Origin: Clostridiaceae bacterium
GTDB taxonomy: Bacteria; Bacillota; Clostridia; Acetivibrionales; DUMC01
NCBI GenBank assembly: GCA_012840075.1
Contig: DUMC01000112.1
Location: 48,619-112,618 of the forward strand
Length of the DNA: 64,000 nucleotides
Reading direction: 5' to 3'
Shown here piece after piece: positions 16,696 to 26,047 of the stretch. The position numbers and the translations under genes are program-made. Numbering within the stretch: the first letter of the stretch is position 1; each line of letters begins with the position of its first letter. A model generated the notes under the pieces. That model saw only the letters and a program-made list of their open reading frames with translations. It did not search any database and was not told the DNA's origin.

Positions 16696-18027
16696 ATGGA
16701 GTTTAAAGAGTTCGGATATAAAAATCTTGATGAAATAAAAGAAGATATCAAAAATATGAATCTAAATCTTCACTTCTCAGATAATTTGGAGCTTTTGAAA
16801 AGAAAAGTGACAATAGATCACGTAACCATTCCAAATTCAATAGCATTTCATCCTATGGAAGGTACTGACGGTAATTATGACGGAAGTCCCCACGAGTTGA
16901 CTATACGCAGGTATGAGAGGTTTTCCAGGGGCGGAGCAGGACTATTGTGGTTTGAAGCGGTGGCAGTTGTAAAAGAAGGCAGGGTTTGCCCAAGGCAGTT
17001 ATGGATTACAAAAGACAATGTAAATGAATTTAGAAAGCTGCATGATATGGTAGTTAATAACGCACAGAATGAATTTGGAAGAGACTTTAGACCTGTATGC
17101 ATAATGCAGCTCACACATTCCGGACGTTTTAGCAAGCCGGAAGGACCACCGGCTCCAATTATTGCATATCACAATCCTTATCTTGACCAGACGAGAAAAA
17201 TCGATGAGAATACGCCGGTTGTTGATGACGATTATCTGGAAAGGTTAGAGGAAAAATTCGAGGAAGCTGCCGTGTTAGCTAAAGAAGCTGGGTTTGACGG
17301 CGTAGATATAAAAGCCTGCCACAGGTATCTCAATTCCGAACTTCTCGGAGGTTTTGTCAGGAAAGGAAAATACGGCGGGGACTTTGAAGGACGCACCAGG
17401 TTTCTGTTAAACGTTGTAGACCGAATAAAGCAGAGATTGGGCAAGGACTTTATTGTTGCAACAAGGTTAAACATATATGACGGAATACCCTACCCGTACG
17501 GATGGGGCGTAGATAAAGATGATTACAGAAAACCGGATTTCACCGAGCCTATAAAACTTGTTAAAATATTATATGAAAAAGGTGTAAAACTGATTAACAT
17601 TACCATGGGCACACCTTATCATAATCCCCATGTAAACAGACCTTACGACAAAGGTAGCTACATCCCGGACGAACATCCCCTTGAGGGAGTTGCAAGATTA
17701 GTAAATGGTGCAGGAGTGATTCAGAAGGCATTTCCTGAAATAAAGGTAGTAGGAACCGGATACAGTTGGCTGAGAGAATTCTCACCGTACCTGGCAGCAG
17801 GCACCCTTGAACAGGGGCTGGCTACACTCATCGGCTATGGAAGAGAAACATTCGCCTATCCTGATTTCCCAAAAGATATATTTACAACCGGTGCAATGAA
17901 AAAAGAAAAGTGCTGTATTGCTTGCGGAAAATGTGCAGAAATCATGAGATCCGGAGGTCCGACGGGATGTGCAGTCCGCGATGCAAAAGTATATGCCCCC
18001 ATATATAAGCAATATTGTGTGAAATGA
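16696..18027 (+). CDS. NADH:flavin oxidoreductase (Old Yellow Enzyme family) with cysteine-rich C-terminus
   Basis: This 443-residue protein has the FMN-binding TIM barrel of Old Yellow Enzymes: the start IPNSIAFHPMEGTDG, then QLTHSGR near residue 138, the long insert before the GFDGVDIKACHRYL helix, and the late VVGTGYSWLR phosphate-binding region. The C-terminus has C-x2-C-x2-C-x11-C (CIACGKC to TGC), similar in spacing to the [4Fe-4S] site of 2,4-dienoyl-CoA-reductase-type enzymes. The protein then stops, without their FAD/NAD domain, so electrons must come from a partner. AGGAGG lies 8-13 nt upstream of the ATG at 16696; an in-frame TTG 21 bp earlier is rejected. It is first in a set with an SDR and a large flavoprotein. 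The substrate is unknown. Confidence 0.82.
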   Translation: MEFKEFGYKNLDEIKEDIKNMNLNLHFSDNLELLKRKVTIDHVTIPNSIAFHPMEGTDGNYDGSPHELTIRRYERFSRGGAGLLWFEAVAVVKEGRVCPRQLWITKDNVNEFRKLHDMVVNNAQNEFGRDFRPVCIMQLTHSGRFSKPEGPPAPIIAYHNPYLDQTRKIDENTPVVDDDYLERLEEKFEEAAVLAKEAGFDGVDIKACHRYLNSELLGGFVRKGKYGGDFEGRTRFLLNVVDRIKQRLGKDFIVATRLNIYDGIPYPYGWGVDKDDYRKPDFTEPIKLVKILYEKGVKLINITMGTPYHNPHVNRPYDKGSYIPDEHPLEGVARLVNGAGVIQKAFPEIKVVGTGYSWLREFSPYLAAGTLEQGLATLIGYGRETFAYPDFPKDIFTTGAMKKEKCCIACGKCAEIMRSGGPTGCAVRDAKVYAPIYKQYCVK

Positions 18028-18052
18028 GACAGGGGGACGGTTCTTCAGTCTA
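18027..18052 (+). repeat. Dispersed 26-bp GGGACGGTTCTT element
   Basis: One copy of the element (ends GAGACA and CAGTCT, core GGGGGACGGTTCTTC) lies immediately after the flavoprotein stop codon. Related copies occur at 32841-32899 and 57431-57560. Confidence 0.8.
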
Positions 18053-18124
18053 ACTTCACTCTGAATGCATAAACGGGGATGTTTCTTCACTTTTATTAAT
18101 TTCAAAATTAGGAGGTATGAAATC

Positions 18125-18913
18125 TTGAAAACGAATAAAGTCGCACTTATTACAGGGGCTGCAAGAGGAATAGGTAACGGTATTGCTGTAAAGCTAGCGG
18201 AAGACGGATATAATATAGCCATGGTTGCTACAAGAAACGAAGAAGAAGTGGCGGAAAGCATCGCTAAAGTTAGGGAAAAAGCAGGTGAAAATAAAGTTAT
18301 TTACATAAAAGGTGACATTTCTTCATCCGAAAGCAGAGAAAATATAATAAACACTACTATGAAAGAATTTGGAAGAATAGACGTACTCGTTAACAACGCC
18401 GGAGTGGCACCAAAAGTAAGAATGGATATTTTGGAAACGACGGAAGAAAGCATGGATTATGTACTAAACATAAACCTTAAAGGTACCTTTTTCTTGACCC
18501 AGTTGGTAGCTAACACGATGATAAAATTAAAAAGCATTCTTAATGATGATAGCTATAAGCCGAAAATCATCAATATATCTTCTATTTCGGCATATGTCTC
18601 TTCTACAAACAGGGGAGAATACTGTATTTCAAAAGCAGGCATAAGTATGATTACAAGCTTATTTGCGGACAGGTTATCAGAATATGGCATAAACGTATAT
18701 GAAATCAGACCGGGTATTATACAGACAGATATGACTGCAAAAGTAAAAGAAAAGTATGACAAGCTTATTAGTGAAGGTATAACACCTATAAAAAGATGGG
18801 GATATCCTGAAGATGTTGCTAAAGTAGTTTCTGTAATATGTTCAGGAAACCTGGATTTTTCAACCGGGGAAGTTATAAATGTTGACGGTGGTTTTCATTT
18901 GAGAAGACTATGA
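18125..18913 (+). CDS. Short-chain dehydrogenase/reductase (FabG-like)
   Basis: This 262-residue SDR has the NAD(P) loop TGAARGIGNGIA near residue 10, NNAGVAP near 90, the catalytic Ser in INISSISAYVS and the YCISK Tyr/Lys pair near 160, followed by the EIRPGII and FSTGEVINVDGG elements. The presumed start is the TTG at 18125, 9 nt after AGGAGG (18110-18115); the nearby ATG is in another frame. It likely oxidises or reduces a hydroxyl/keto group of the same substrate handled by the flanking flavoenzymes. It is 28 bp from the next gene, so an operon is likely. Confidence 0.88.
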   Translation: MKTNKVALITGAARGIGNGIAVKLAEDGYNIAMVATRNEEEVAESIAKVREKAGENKVIYIKGDISSSESRENIINTTMKEFGRIDVLVNNAGVAPKVRMDILETTEESMDYVLNINLKGTFFLTQLVANTMIKLKSILNDDSYKPKIINISSISAYVSSTNRGEYCISKAGISMITSLFADRLSEYGINVYEIRPGIIQTDMTAKVKEKYDKLISEGITPIKRWGYPEDVAKVVSVICSGNLDFSTGEVINVDGGFHLRRL

Positions 18914-18940
18914 TTTTATTACTAGGTAGGTGAGCATGTT

Positions 18941-21094
18941 TTGAATTATCAATCAGTTAAAATAAACGGCATAACCGTTGATGTATATAGCTTAAATACA
19001 GTAATTGTAGGCACAGGTTGTGCAGGTTTTAATGCAGCAGACAGCCTATATTCACTTGGTCAAAAAGACATAGCCATAGTGACTGAAGGTATAAAAATGG
19101 GCACTTCAAGGAACACGGGATCAGACAAGCAAACATTCTATAAGCTTACTCTTGCAGGAGGAGAAAAGGATTCCGTGTTGGAGATGGCCCAGACTCTATT
19201 TAACGGCGGATGCATGCATGGCGATATTGCCCTCATAGAAGCTGCTTTGTCGACAAGGAACTTTTTTAAGCTCGTAGAACTCGGAGTTCCCTTTCCACAT
19301 AATGAGTATGGTGAATATGTCGGATATAAGACTGATCATGATCCAAGACAGCGCGCATCTTCAGCAGGACCGCTAACATCAAAGTACATGACGGAATGCC
19401 TTGAAAGAAGGGTTGTTGAAAGAGGTATTAAAATTTTCGACGGATACTTGGTTATCGGAATATTGACAATTCGGGATAACCAAGGGGAATATAAAGATTA
19501 TGACGGAAAAGCTATTGGCCTTATAGCAATAAATCTGAATAAATTATATAACAATAAATCATTTGACATTAACAATTTAACTTTAGATTCACTTGGTATA
19601 ACACTGTTTAACTGCAAAAATATAATTTACGCAACCGGAGGTCCGGCAGGTATCTATTCAACGTCAGTATATCCCGAAAGCCAGATAGGTTCTACCGGTA
19701 TAGCTTTTGAAGCGGGAGTAAAAGGGGTTAATTTAACTGAGTGGCAGTATGGCATTGCATCCATAAAATTCAGATGGAATTTATCAGGTACATATCAACA
19801 AGTATTACCTAGATATGTTTCTACGGATGTTAATGGGAATAATGAAAAAGAATTCTTAAATGAATACTTTCCGAATCCGGGGAAAATGCTGGATGCAATA
19901 TTTCTGAAGGGATACCAGTGGCCTTTTGATCCCAGAAAAGTTGCAAATTACGGTTCTTCTTTAATTGACATACTTGTATATTACGAAACTCAAATAAAAG
20001 GAAGAAGAGTATTTTTAGATTACACCAAGAACCCCGAATATGGGAGCAAAAACAATCAGTTAGATTTTTCTTTACTTGGACAGGAGGCTTACCAGTACCT
20101 TAAAAATTCAGGGGCACTTTTCGGTACTCCTATTGAAAGATTGGCAAAAATGAATAAACCTGCAATAGATTTGTATAAGAGCCACGGAATAGACCTGGAA
20201 AAAGAATACCTGGAAATCGCGGTCTGTGCCCAGCATAATAACGGAGGACTTGTAGGTAATATATGGTGGGAAAGCAATATAAAACACTTTTTCCCGGTAG
20301 GTGAGGTTAACGGTACATTCGGTGTGTACAGACCGGGCGGTTCGGCATTGAACTCCACTCAAACAGGGAGTTTAAGAGCTGCTCAGTATATTGCAACAAA
20401 CCCTGATTATAAAGGGCAACCTTTAGATATAGAAGAATTTATAGAGATTGCCAAAACTCAGGTATTGAAAAAAACAAAAATTGCAGAAACGGTTATTCAA
20501 AACAGCTTTAAGACAGAACGAAACTTAGAACGTAATTCAGAACACAGTTTAGAAGTTGAAAATGATCGTTTAAAAATAAAATCGAATATTTGGGATATAA
20601 GAAAGAGAATGCAGGAAAGAATGAGCAACTGCGGTGCACATATCAGGTCATATGAGGAAATAGTAAAAGCCATTCAAGAGACAGTTGAAGAACTAAAAAA
20701 CATGACGGATGTAAGCAGAATATCCTGCTTGAGAGAACTTCCGGAGGTATTTAGAAATATTGATATAGCCATAACCCAGTATGTTTATTTATACGCAATT
20801 AAAGAGTATATAGAAAAAGGAGGTAAAAGCAGAGGTTCCTACCTAATACATGATGATAAAGGTATACTCCCGCAAGAAACCTTGCCGGAATTATTTAGAT
20901 TTAGTCTTAACGAAAATGATGAGCTTCAAAAAATTGTAAACGAAATAAAAATGGAAGGAAATGAAGGAAATTTTGACATAACTAAAAAAGAAGACATAAA
21001 GATAATTTCGGAGTGGAAACCTGTGCGACCGATACCTCGGAACGAATACTGGTTTGAAAATATATGGAGAGAGTTCAGAACCCGATTCTTATAA
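18941..21094 (+). CDS. Large FAD-dependent oxidoreductase (FrdA/SdhA-like flavoprotein)
   Basis: This 717-residue protein has an N-terminal dinucleotide loop, VIVGTGCAGFNAA, near residue 22 and the flavin-attachment-region-like segment GTSRNTGSDKQTFYKL. The substrate-domain block is AQHNNGGLVGN near residue 428, and FFPVGEVNGTFGVYRPGG matches the end of the FAD domain in fumarate-reductase/aspartate-oxidase relatives. The last 190 residues are helical and charged like the FrdA C-terminal domain. The start is a TTG 11 nt after TAGGTGAG. It probably performs a dehydrogenation or ene reduction together with the OYE-like protein and SDR upstream. No Fe-S subunit is encoded nearby. Confidence 0.78.
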   Translation: MNYQSVKINGITVDVYSLNTVIVGTGCAGFNAADSLYSLGQKDIAIVTEGIKMGTSRNTGSDKQTFYKLTLAGGEKDSVLEMAQTLFNGGCMHGDIALIEAALSTRNFFKLVELGVPFPHNEYGEYVGYKTDHDPRQRASSAGPLTSKYMTECLERRVVERGIKIFDGYLVIGILTIRDNQGEYKDYDGKAIGLIAINLNKLYNNKSFDINNLTLDSLGITLFNCKNIIYATGGPAGIYSTSVYPESQIGSTGIAFEAGVKGVNLTEWQYGIASIKFRWNLSGTYQQVLPRYVSTDVNGNNEKEFLNEYFPNPGKMLDAIFLKGYQWPFDPRKVANYGSSLIDILVYYETQIKGRRVFLDYTKNPEYGSKNNQLDFSLLGQEAYQYLKNSGALFGTPIERLAKMNKPAIDLYKSHGIDLEKEYLEIAVCAQHNNGGLVGNIWWESNIKHFFPVGEVNGTFGVYRPGGSALNSTQTGSLRAAQYIATNPDYKGQPLDIEEFIEIAKTQVLKKTKIAETVIQNSFKTERNLERNSEHSLEVENDRLKIKSNIWDIRKRMQERMSNCGAHIRSYEEIVKAIQETVEELKNMTDVSRISCLRELPEVFRNIDIAITQYVYLYAIKEYIEKGGKSRGSYLIHDDKGILPQETLPELFRFSLNENDELQKIVNEIKMEGNEGNFDITKKEDIKIISEWKPVRPIPRNEYWFENIWREFRTRFL

Positions 21095-21118
21095 ACTTAT
21101 AAATTAAATGAAAACGGT

Positions 21119-21168
21119 AAAGAGGCGTAAACGTAAAATCTCAAAATTTGAAGTTTATCGCCTCTTTT
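21119..21168 (+). terminator. Hairpin terminator of the redox operon
   Basis: AAAGAGGCGTAAAC pairs with GTTTATCGCCTCTTTT with one bulge. It lies 25 bp after the flavoprotein stop codon. Confidence 0.75.
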
Positions 21169-21292
21169 ATATTCTTTAACTCTAAATATGAGGTATTATT
21201 ATAGAATCACCTTCTTTTCGTTTGATAGCCTATTTGTTGGAATCCTCTAGGGTGGTATAAAATAAATATGTCCCCCTTATAACTCCCTATTG

Positions 21293-21354
21293 TTGAAAAA
21301 ATATTCATGCTTGCTTATAATATTGTTGAAAAAATATTCATGCTTGCTTATAAT
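21293..21354 (+). promoter_or_regulatory. Exactly duplicated promoter (33-bp tandem repeat)
   Basis: A 33-bp unit is repeated exactly at 21288-21320 and 21321-21353. Each copy contains TTGAAA, a 17-bp spacer and TATAAT (21293/21316 and 21326/21349), a near-consensus vegetative promoter. Transcription from either copy would run into the AraC gene at 21386. The second start point would lie 33 nt downstream of the first. Confidence 0.8.
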
Positions 21355-21385
21355 AGTGGTATGGATAAACAGGGAGTTGAAAATT

Positions 21386-22393
21386 ATGAGCAGATTGACA
21401 TGGTTGGAATCTTTTAACCGAGAAGAGTATAACTGTATACCTCTATTAAAGATGTCAGATAACAAACATGGGGATCTCCCGGTTTTCGTGAGAAAATATA
21501 GTTTGTTCCCTGATAATAAGTTTACTGACACGAAAGCTCTCCATCGACATGAATACATGCAGATTAATTATGTATGTCAAGGAAGAGGGATTCATTTTAT
21601 TAACAAGCAGGAATTTAAAATAATCAAAGGCGACATTTTTGTAATACCGCCTTATGTGCCTCACTATATTAAGTCAGATGAAGATTCAAGCGTTCAAATA
21701 TTCGAATTTGAATTTGTTCCGGAATTTGTAAATCAAAATTTTCAAAGCATAGAAAATGTTAAAGCCTTTTTTGACTTTGCTTATATAGAGCCGTTCCTGG
21801 TGGAAGAAAACAAAGTAAAACCACGTCTAAATCTTGTAGGAAAGATACAAATTGAGGTTGAAAATTTACTCAATGAAGTATTATCCGAATACCAAGAAAG
21901 AAAACCCGGTTTTTTGTTGGTTATAAAATCCTTACTTTTAAAACTACTTGTTATGGTTGGCCGCGAATTTACAAGGGAAATTGAAAACTCCGAGTCAAGG
22001 TCTGTATTTGATAGGCACAGGGATTCAATTTTCGGTGCAATCCGATATTTAGATGAGCATTATAACGAAAACTTAAGTGTTGAAGAAGTAGCGAAAAAAT
22101 TTATGTTATCCCAATCATATTTTAGCTATCTGTTTAAGAGTATTACCTCTAAAACATTTACAGAGTATGTTAATGATATAAGGATTTCTAAAGCCATGGA
22201 ACTGCTTAGAAATACTGATGAAAGAGTGCTTGACATCTGCTACGAAGTAGGATTTAGAAACGTAAACCATTTTAATCGCTTATTTAGACATAAAACAGGA
22301 GTTTCCCCTCTTATGTATAGAAAACAGCAACAAAGCATGAATCAGAAGCAAGGAACAGATCAACAGCAAAATATTAATATACTCAAACTATAG
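21386..22393 (+). CDS. AraC-family transcriptional regulator with cupin sensor
   Basis: This 335-residue regulator has an N-terminal cupin (LHRHEYMQINYVCQGRGIHF, GDIFVIPPYVPHYI), a linker helix region, and a C-terminal double helix-turn-helix with VLDICYEVGFRNVNHFNRLFRHKTG. The ATG at 21386 is used because the upstream frame translates the duplicated promoter; GGGAG precedes the ATG. It lies between the redox genes and the DegT gene in the same direction, so it may control the aminotransferase. The glutamine-rich tail after residue 315 is unstructured. Confidence 0.9.
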   Translation: MSRLTWLESFNREEYNCIPLLKMSDNKHGDLPVFVRKYSLFPDNKFTDTKALHRHEYMQINYVCQGRGIHFINKQEFKIIKGDIFVIPPYVPHYIKSDEDSSVQIFEFEFVPEFVNQNFQSIENVKAFFDFAYIEPFLVEENKVKPRLNLVGKIQIEVENLLNEVLSEYQERKPGFLLVIKSLLLKLLVMVGREFTREIENSESRSVFDRHRDSIFGAIRYLDEHYNENLSVEEVAKKFMLSQSYFSYLFKSITSKTFTEYVNDIRISKAMELLRNTDERVLDICYEVGFRNVNHFNRLFRHKTGVSPLMYRKQQQSMNQKQGTDQQQNINILKL

Positions 22394-22601
22394 AACTAGA
22401 GGCAGTAGAATTCTAGTAGAATATGTCAAGTGAATAATTAAAAGTGCAAAGATAAAAATTGATTTTGAAGTTATAATAAAACTAGTAAAATATTTTAAAA
22501 AACTAGTGAGATATTTTAAACAAAAACAAAAGAAATAACGGAAGACATTACAAAAGATATAATAATTTAGGTAACAATGCAAATAATGGAGGGGTTATTT
22601 A

Positions 22602-23933
22602 ATGGCTGAAAAATTAGCTATATTTGGAGGACCCAAAGCTGTACAATGTGATCCCGGTGATATGTTTGTTTGGCCTATTATCACCAAAGAAGATGAAGAA
22701 GCAGTATTGGATGTACTTAGAAGAAGAGCGATGTCGGGCACTGATATAACAATACAATTCGAAAAGGAATTTGCACAATGGCAAGGGACGAAATATGCAT
22801 TAGGTTTCAGCAGTGGAACTGCAGCAATCCAAACGGCTATGTTTGCTTGCAAAGTCGGTGTGGGAGACGAAATCATAGTTCCCAGTGTTACTTATTGGGC
22901 TTCCGCTCTTCAAGCATTTTCGCTTGGGGCTACACCTGTATTTGCAGATATTGATGAAAACACTCTTTGTATTAATCCAAACGATATCGAGCATCGTATA
23001 ACAGAGAGAACAAAAGCAATTGTTGTTGTTCACTATCTTGGTCATCCTGCAGATATGGATCCTATCATGGAAATTGCACGCCGTCATAATTTGAAAGTTA
23101 TTGAAGATGTTTCACATGCTCAAGGCGGTCTATATAAAGGACGTAAGCTTGGTACAATCGGTGACGTAGGTGCCATGTCGCTTATGAGTGGTAAATCTTT
23201 AGCTATCGGCGAAGGCGGAATGCTTGTTACAAATGATAGGGAAATTTATGAAAGAGCAATTGCTTTTGGTCATTATGAGAGATATCGCGAAAATGAAATT
23301 GAAACTGAATATTTAAAGCCGTATGCAGGACTTCCCCTAGGCGGATATAAATATCGCATGCATCAAATGAGCTCTGCAGTAGGTCGTGTTCAATTAAAAT
23401 ACTATGATGAACGCTGTGCTGAAATCCGTAAAGCTATGAACTATTTCTGGGATTTATTAGAAGGTGTTCCCGGAATAAAAGCACATCGTGTGCCGAAAGA
23501 TTCTGACAGCAATATGGCAGGTTGGTATGCTCCTCACGGAATATATAAACCGGAGGAACTTGGCGGATTATCAGTAACGAGATTTACGGAAGCCGTCAGA
23601 GCAGAAGGCGTAACAATGTGCACCCCCGGATGCAATGCAGCACTTCATACTCATGCATTATTTAATACTGCTGATGTATATGGTCATGGGAAACCAACCA
23701 GAATTGCTAATGCCAACAAGGATGTAAGAGAATTTGACAAGAGCCTTCCGGTCAGTGAAAAAATAGGAACCAGAACCTATAGCATACCTTGGTTTATTCA
23801 TTACAGACCGGAAATAATTGAACAATATGCATATGCTTATCGCAAAGTCGCAGAAAATTACAAAGAATTGTTAAAAGATGATCCTGGTAATCCACCAAGA
23901 CTTGGAGGATGGCATTTCTTCAGGCATCGCTGA
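22602..23933 (+). CDS. DegT/DnrJ/EryC1/StrS-family PLP-dependent aminotransferase
   Basis: This 443-residue enzyme of aspartate-aminotransferase fold has the PLP-phosphate GFSSGTAAIQ segment near residue 68, the VIEDVSHAQGG motif near 166 and the Schiff-base lysine in MSGKSLAIGEGG (Lys198). The family normally aminates keto-sugars or cyclitol ketones, or dehydrates them. The C-terminus ends in a short aromatic tail. GGAGGGG lies upstream of the ATG. Its position after an SDR and two flavoenzymes suggests amination of a ketone they generate, for instance a keto-sugar or inosose; that is an inference. Confidence 0.85.
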   Translation: MAEKLAIFGGPKAVQCDPGDMFVWPIITKEDEEAVLDVLRRRAMSGTDITIQFEKEFAQWQGTKYALGFSSGTAAIQTAMFACKVGVGDEIIVPSVTYWASALQAFSLGATPVFADIDENTLCINPNDIEHRITERTKAIVVVHYLGHPADMDPIMEIARRHNLKVIEDVSHAQGGLYKGRKLGTIGDVGAMSLMSGKSLAIGEGGMLVTNDREIYERAIAFGHYERYRENEIETEYLKPYAGLPLGGYKYRMHQMSSAVGRVQLKYYDERCAEIRKAMNYFWDLLEGVPGIKAHRVPKDSDSNMAGWYAPHGIYKPEELGGLSVTRFTEAVRAEGVTMCTPGCNAALHTHALFNTADVYGHGKPTRIANANKDVREFDKSLPVSEKIGTRTYSIPWFIHYRPEIIEQYAYAYRKVAENYKELLKDDPGNPPRLGGWHFFRHR

Positions 23934-24005
23934 TATGCATTGAGGTACATTGATATTATATTTTTAATTTTATAGCATAATTTTGCGTTAATATGATATA
24001 CTACA

Positions 24006-24045
24006 ATCCCTGCTGTATTTGTTAAGCAGGGATTTATTATTTTTC
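24006..24045 (+). terminator. Rho-independent terminator after the aminotransferase
   Basis: ATCCCTGCT (24006-24014) pairs with AGCAGGGAT (24025-24033), followed by TTATTATTTTT. Confidence 0.8.
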
Positions 24046-24170
24046 ATAGAAAAAGCAGATACGAGTATAAAAGATATATGAATAGAAGAAGTTTTTAGGC
24101 AAAAAATGAGTTTTAATCGAGTAAAATGAATTTTAATAAAAAAAACGATATATTAATTGTATAAATAATC

Positions 24171-24199
24171 TTGCAATCATATTCAGCTTTGTATATAAT
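24171..24199 (+). promoter_or_regulatory. Promoter of the tRNA-Val gene
   Basis: TTGCAA (24171-24176), a 17-bp spacer and TATAAT (24194-24199) lie 34 bp upstream of the tRNA. A 15-bp direct repeat (24199-24213, 24217-24231) occupies the leader between promoter and tRNA. Confidence 0.65.
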
Positions 24200-24233
24200 T
24201 ATATTGTAGTTACATGTTATATTGTAGTTACGT

Positions 24234-24310
24234 GGGCGATTAACTCAGCTGGTTAGAGTGTCATCTTGACATGGTGAAAGTCGGGGGTTCGAGTCCCTCA
24301 TCGCCCACCA
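24234..24310 (+). tRNA. tRNA-Val (anticodon GAC)
   Basis: This 77-nt gene folds fully. The acceptor arms GGGCGAT and ATCGCCC pair perfectly, the D stem is ACTC/GAGT, and the anticodon stem TCATC/GGTGA holds the loop TTGACAT, giving anticodon GAC. The T arm is GGGGG-TTCGAGT-CCCTC. CCA is encoded at the 3' end and is followed by a T run. Anticodon GAC reads valine codons GUC and GUU. The CCA-adding enzyme gene lies directly downstream. Confidence 0.93.
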
Positions 24311-24394
24311 ATTTTTTTATAGCTATGTTTTTTAACATAACCTATTACAATTTTTGAAAAATAAAAAATTGTGCGGTTTAGTGGTAAAAAGAAA

Positions 24395-25867
24395 ATGAGA
24401 ATAGTACTTCCAAATCAAATTGAAACAGCTTTGTCAATTCTTATCAATAACGGTTACGAAGCTTATATAGTCGGTGGATGTGTTAGAGATATTTTATTAG
24501 GCAAGATACCAAAAGATTATGATATAACTACAAATGCCCTTCCTCAGCAAATAATCACTTTATTTAAGAATTATCATATTATTGATAAAGGACTAAAGCA
24601 TGGTACGGTTACTGTAATTATTGACGGCATGCCTATTGAAATTACTACTTATAGGATTGACGGTAAGTATTCCGACAATCGGCATCCGGATAATGTTAAT
24701 TTTACCGGTAACTTAAAAGAGGATTTAAAAAGAAGAGATTTTACAATTAACGCTATTGCATATAACCACAACCATGGAATAGTGGATTACTTTGGCGGAA
24801 GATTCGATATTGAAAAGAGAATTATTAAATGTGTAGGTGAACCCGATAGAAGGTTTGGTGAAGATGCCTTAAGAATTTTAAGAGCATTGCGTTTTTCTGC
24901 AGAGTTAAATTTTACAATAGAAGAAAACACGGCCCGATCCATTCACAAAAACAAGGAATTACTACGCAATATAGCAGTGGAAAGGATTGCCGGCGAGTTT
25001 TCAATGATACTTTGTGCAGAAGGAGCAGAATCCGTAGTTTACGAGTTTACCGATGTGTTTGGTGTTTTTATTCCGGAAATTGTCCATATGAAAAATTTCT
25101 ATAAAACGAATAATTCCTGTAAGATGAAAAATACCTATCAAGATAAAACACCTAAGAAATGTGATATGTATGGAACGTGCGAAACATGTGATTTGTTGAC
25201 TCATGCTTTGAAAGTTGTTAACAATGTCCCCAAAGACCTCCGCCTAAAACTTGCAGCTTTTTTTCATGATATAGGTAAACCATTTACCGGCTCTTCTGAT
25301 CAATGGGAACGGAAATGTATTTGTGAATGGGAAGGGGAACCGAAGTATTTTCATAAATATGAACAATGCTTTAATGAAAATGAATGCTTTAGTGAGCATG
25401 CTAAAAAGAGCTCGGAGATAGCTAAGGATATATTGATTAGACTAAAATATGATAACAATACTATTGACAAAGTGACTAAACTGATCTTGTATCATGATAT
25501 AACATTTGAAAATGACGAGAGAATTTTAAAGCGCTGGTTAAACAAGCTATCCGAAAAGGTTATGCAAGATATTATAGTATTAAAAAAAGCTCACGTCCTA
25601 GGGCAAGGTTTCCAAGATCATTGTAAATTAAAACAATTAGATGAGATTAATGATACTATAGACAAAATAATAACTCAGAAGCAATGCTTTTTATTAAAAG
25701 ATCTTGCTGTTAACGGGCATGATCTGATTAAATTAGGTATTCCGGAAAGCAAATCTTTGGGACAAATTTTAAATCACCTGTTATTTCAAGTTATTGACGG
25801 AAATTTGCCGAATGAAAAAGAAGCTTTGCTTAAGGCGGCTTTTGATCTGTATAAAAATATTCAATAG
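24395..25867 (+). CDS. cca: CCA tRNA nucleotidyltransferase
   Basis: This 490-residue class II nucleotidyltransferase repairs or adds CCA at tRNA 3' ends. The head domain has GGCVRDILLGKIPKDYDITT with the catalytic aspartates. Next come RRDFTINAIAY, and the neck EDALRILRALRF with the nucleotide-selecting block. A C-terminal HD-type domain follows, with LTHAL, FHDIGKP, FSEHAKKS and LILYHD. Two cysteine-rich inserts (near residues 248-266 and 308-335) are unusual and could hold metal. Start choice is weakly supported: the ATG at 24395 has only a GTGG-like site, and a GTG at 24371 is an alternative. Confidence 0.9.
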   Translation: MRIVLPNQIETALSILINNGYEAYIVGGCVRDILLGKIPKDYDITTNALPQQIITLFKNYHIIDKGLKHGTVTVIIDGMPIEITTYRIDGKYSDNRHPDNVNFTGNLKEDLKRRDFTINAIAYNHNHGIVDYFGGRFDIEKRIIKCVGEPDRRFGEDALRILRALRFSAELNFTIEENTARSIHKNKELLRNIAVERIAGEFSMILCAEGAESVVYEFTDVFGVFIPEIVHMKNFYKTNNSCKMKNTYQDKTPKKCDMYGTCETCDLLTHALKVVNNVPKDLRLKLAAFFHDIGKPFTGSSDQWERKCICEWEGEPKYFHKYEQCFNENECFSEHAKKSSEIAKDILIRLKYDNNTIDKVTKLILYHDITFENDERILKRWLNKLSEKVMQDIIVLKKAHVLGQGFQDHCKLKQLDEINDTIDKIITQKQCFLLKDLAVNGHDLIKLGIPESKSLGQILNHLLFQVIDGNLPNEKEALLKAAFDLYKNIQ

Positions 25868-26047
25868 ATTTCCTCTTATGTTTATCCTACATGTATACGT
25901 TAATTTAATAAAAATACGTTATTTTATTAAAAATTATTAACGCTTTATTTTTTCCAAACCTTCAAAATATAATTGAAATTTATACATTGATTTAGTATAA
26001 TTATGCAACAGTATTATTATGTGTAATTGATATACTATTATTATTAT

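Noticed and set aside
21290..21385. N-terminal extension of the second AraC protein
   Set aside because: It would translate the duplicated promoter, giving an 11-residue repeat (LKKYSCLLIIL-like) in the protein. The ATG at 21386 has its own ribosome binding site.
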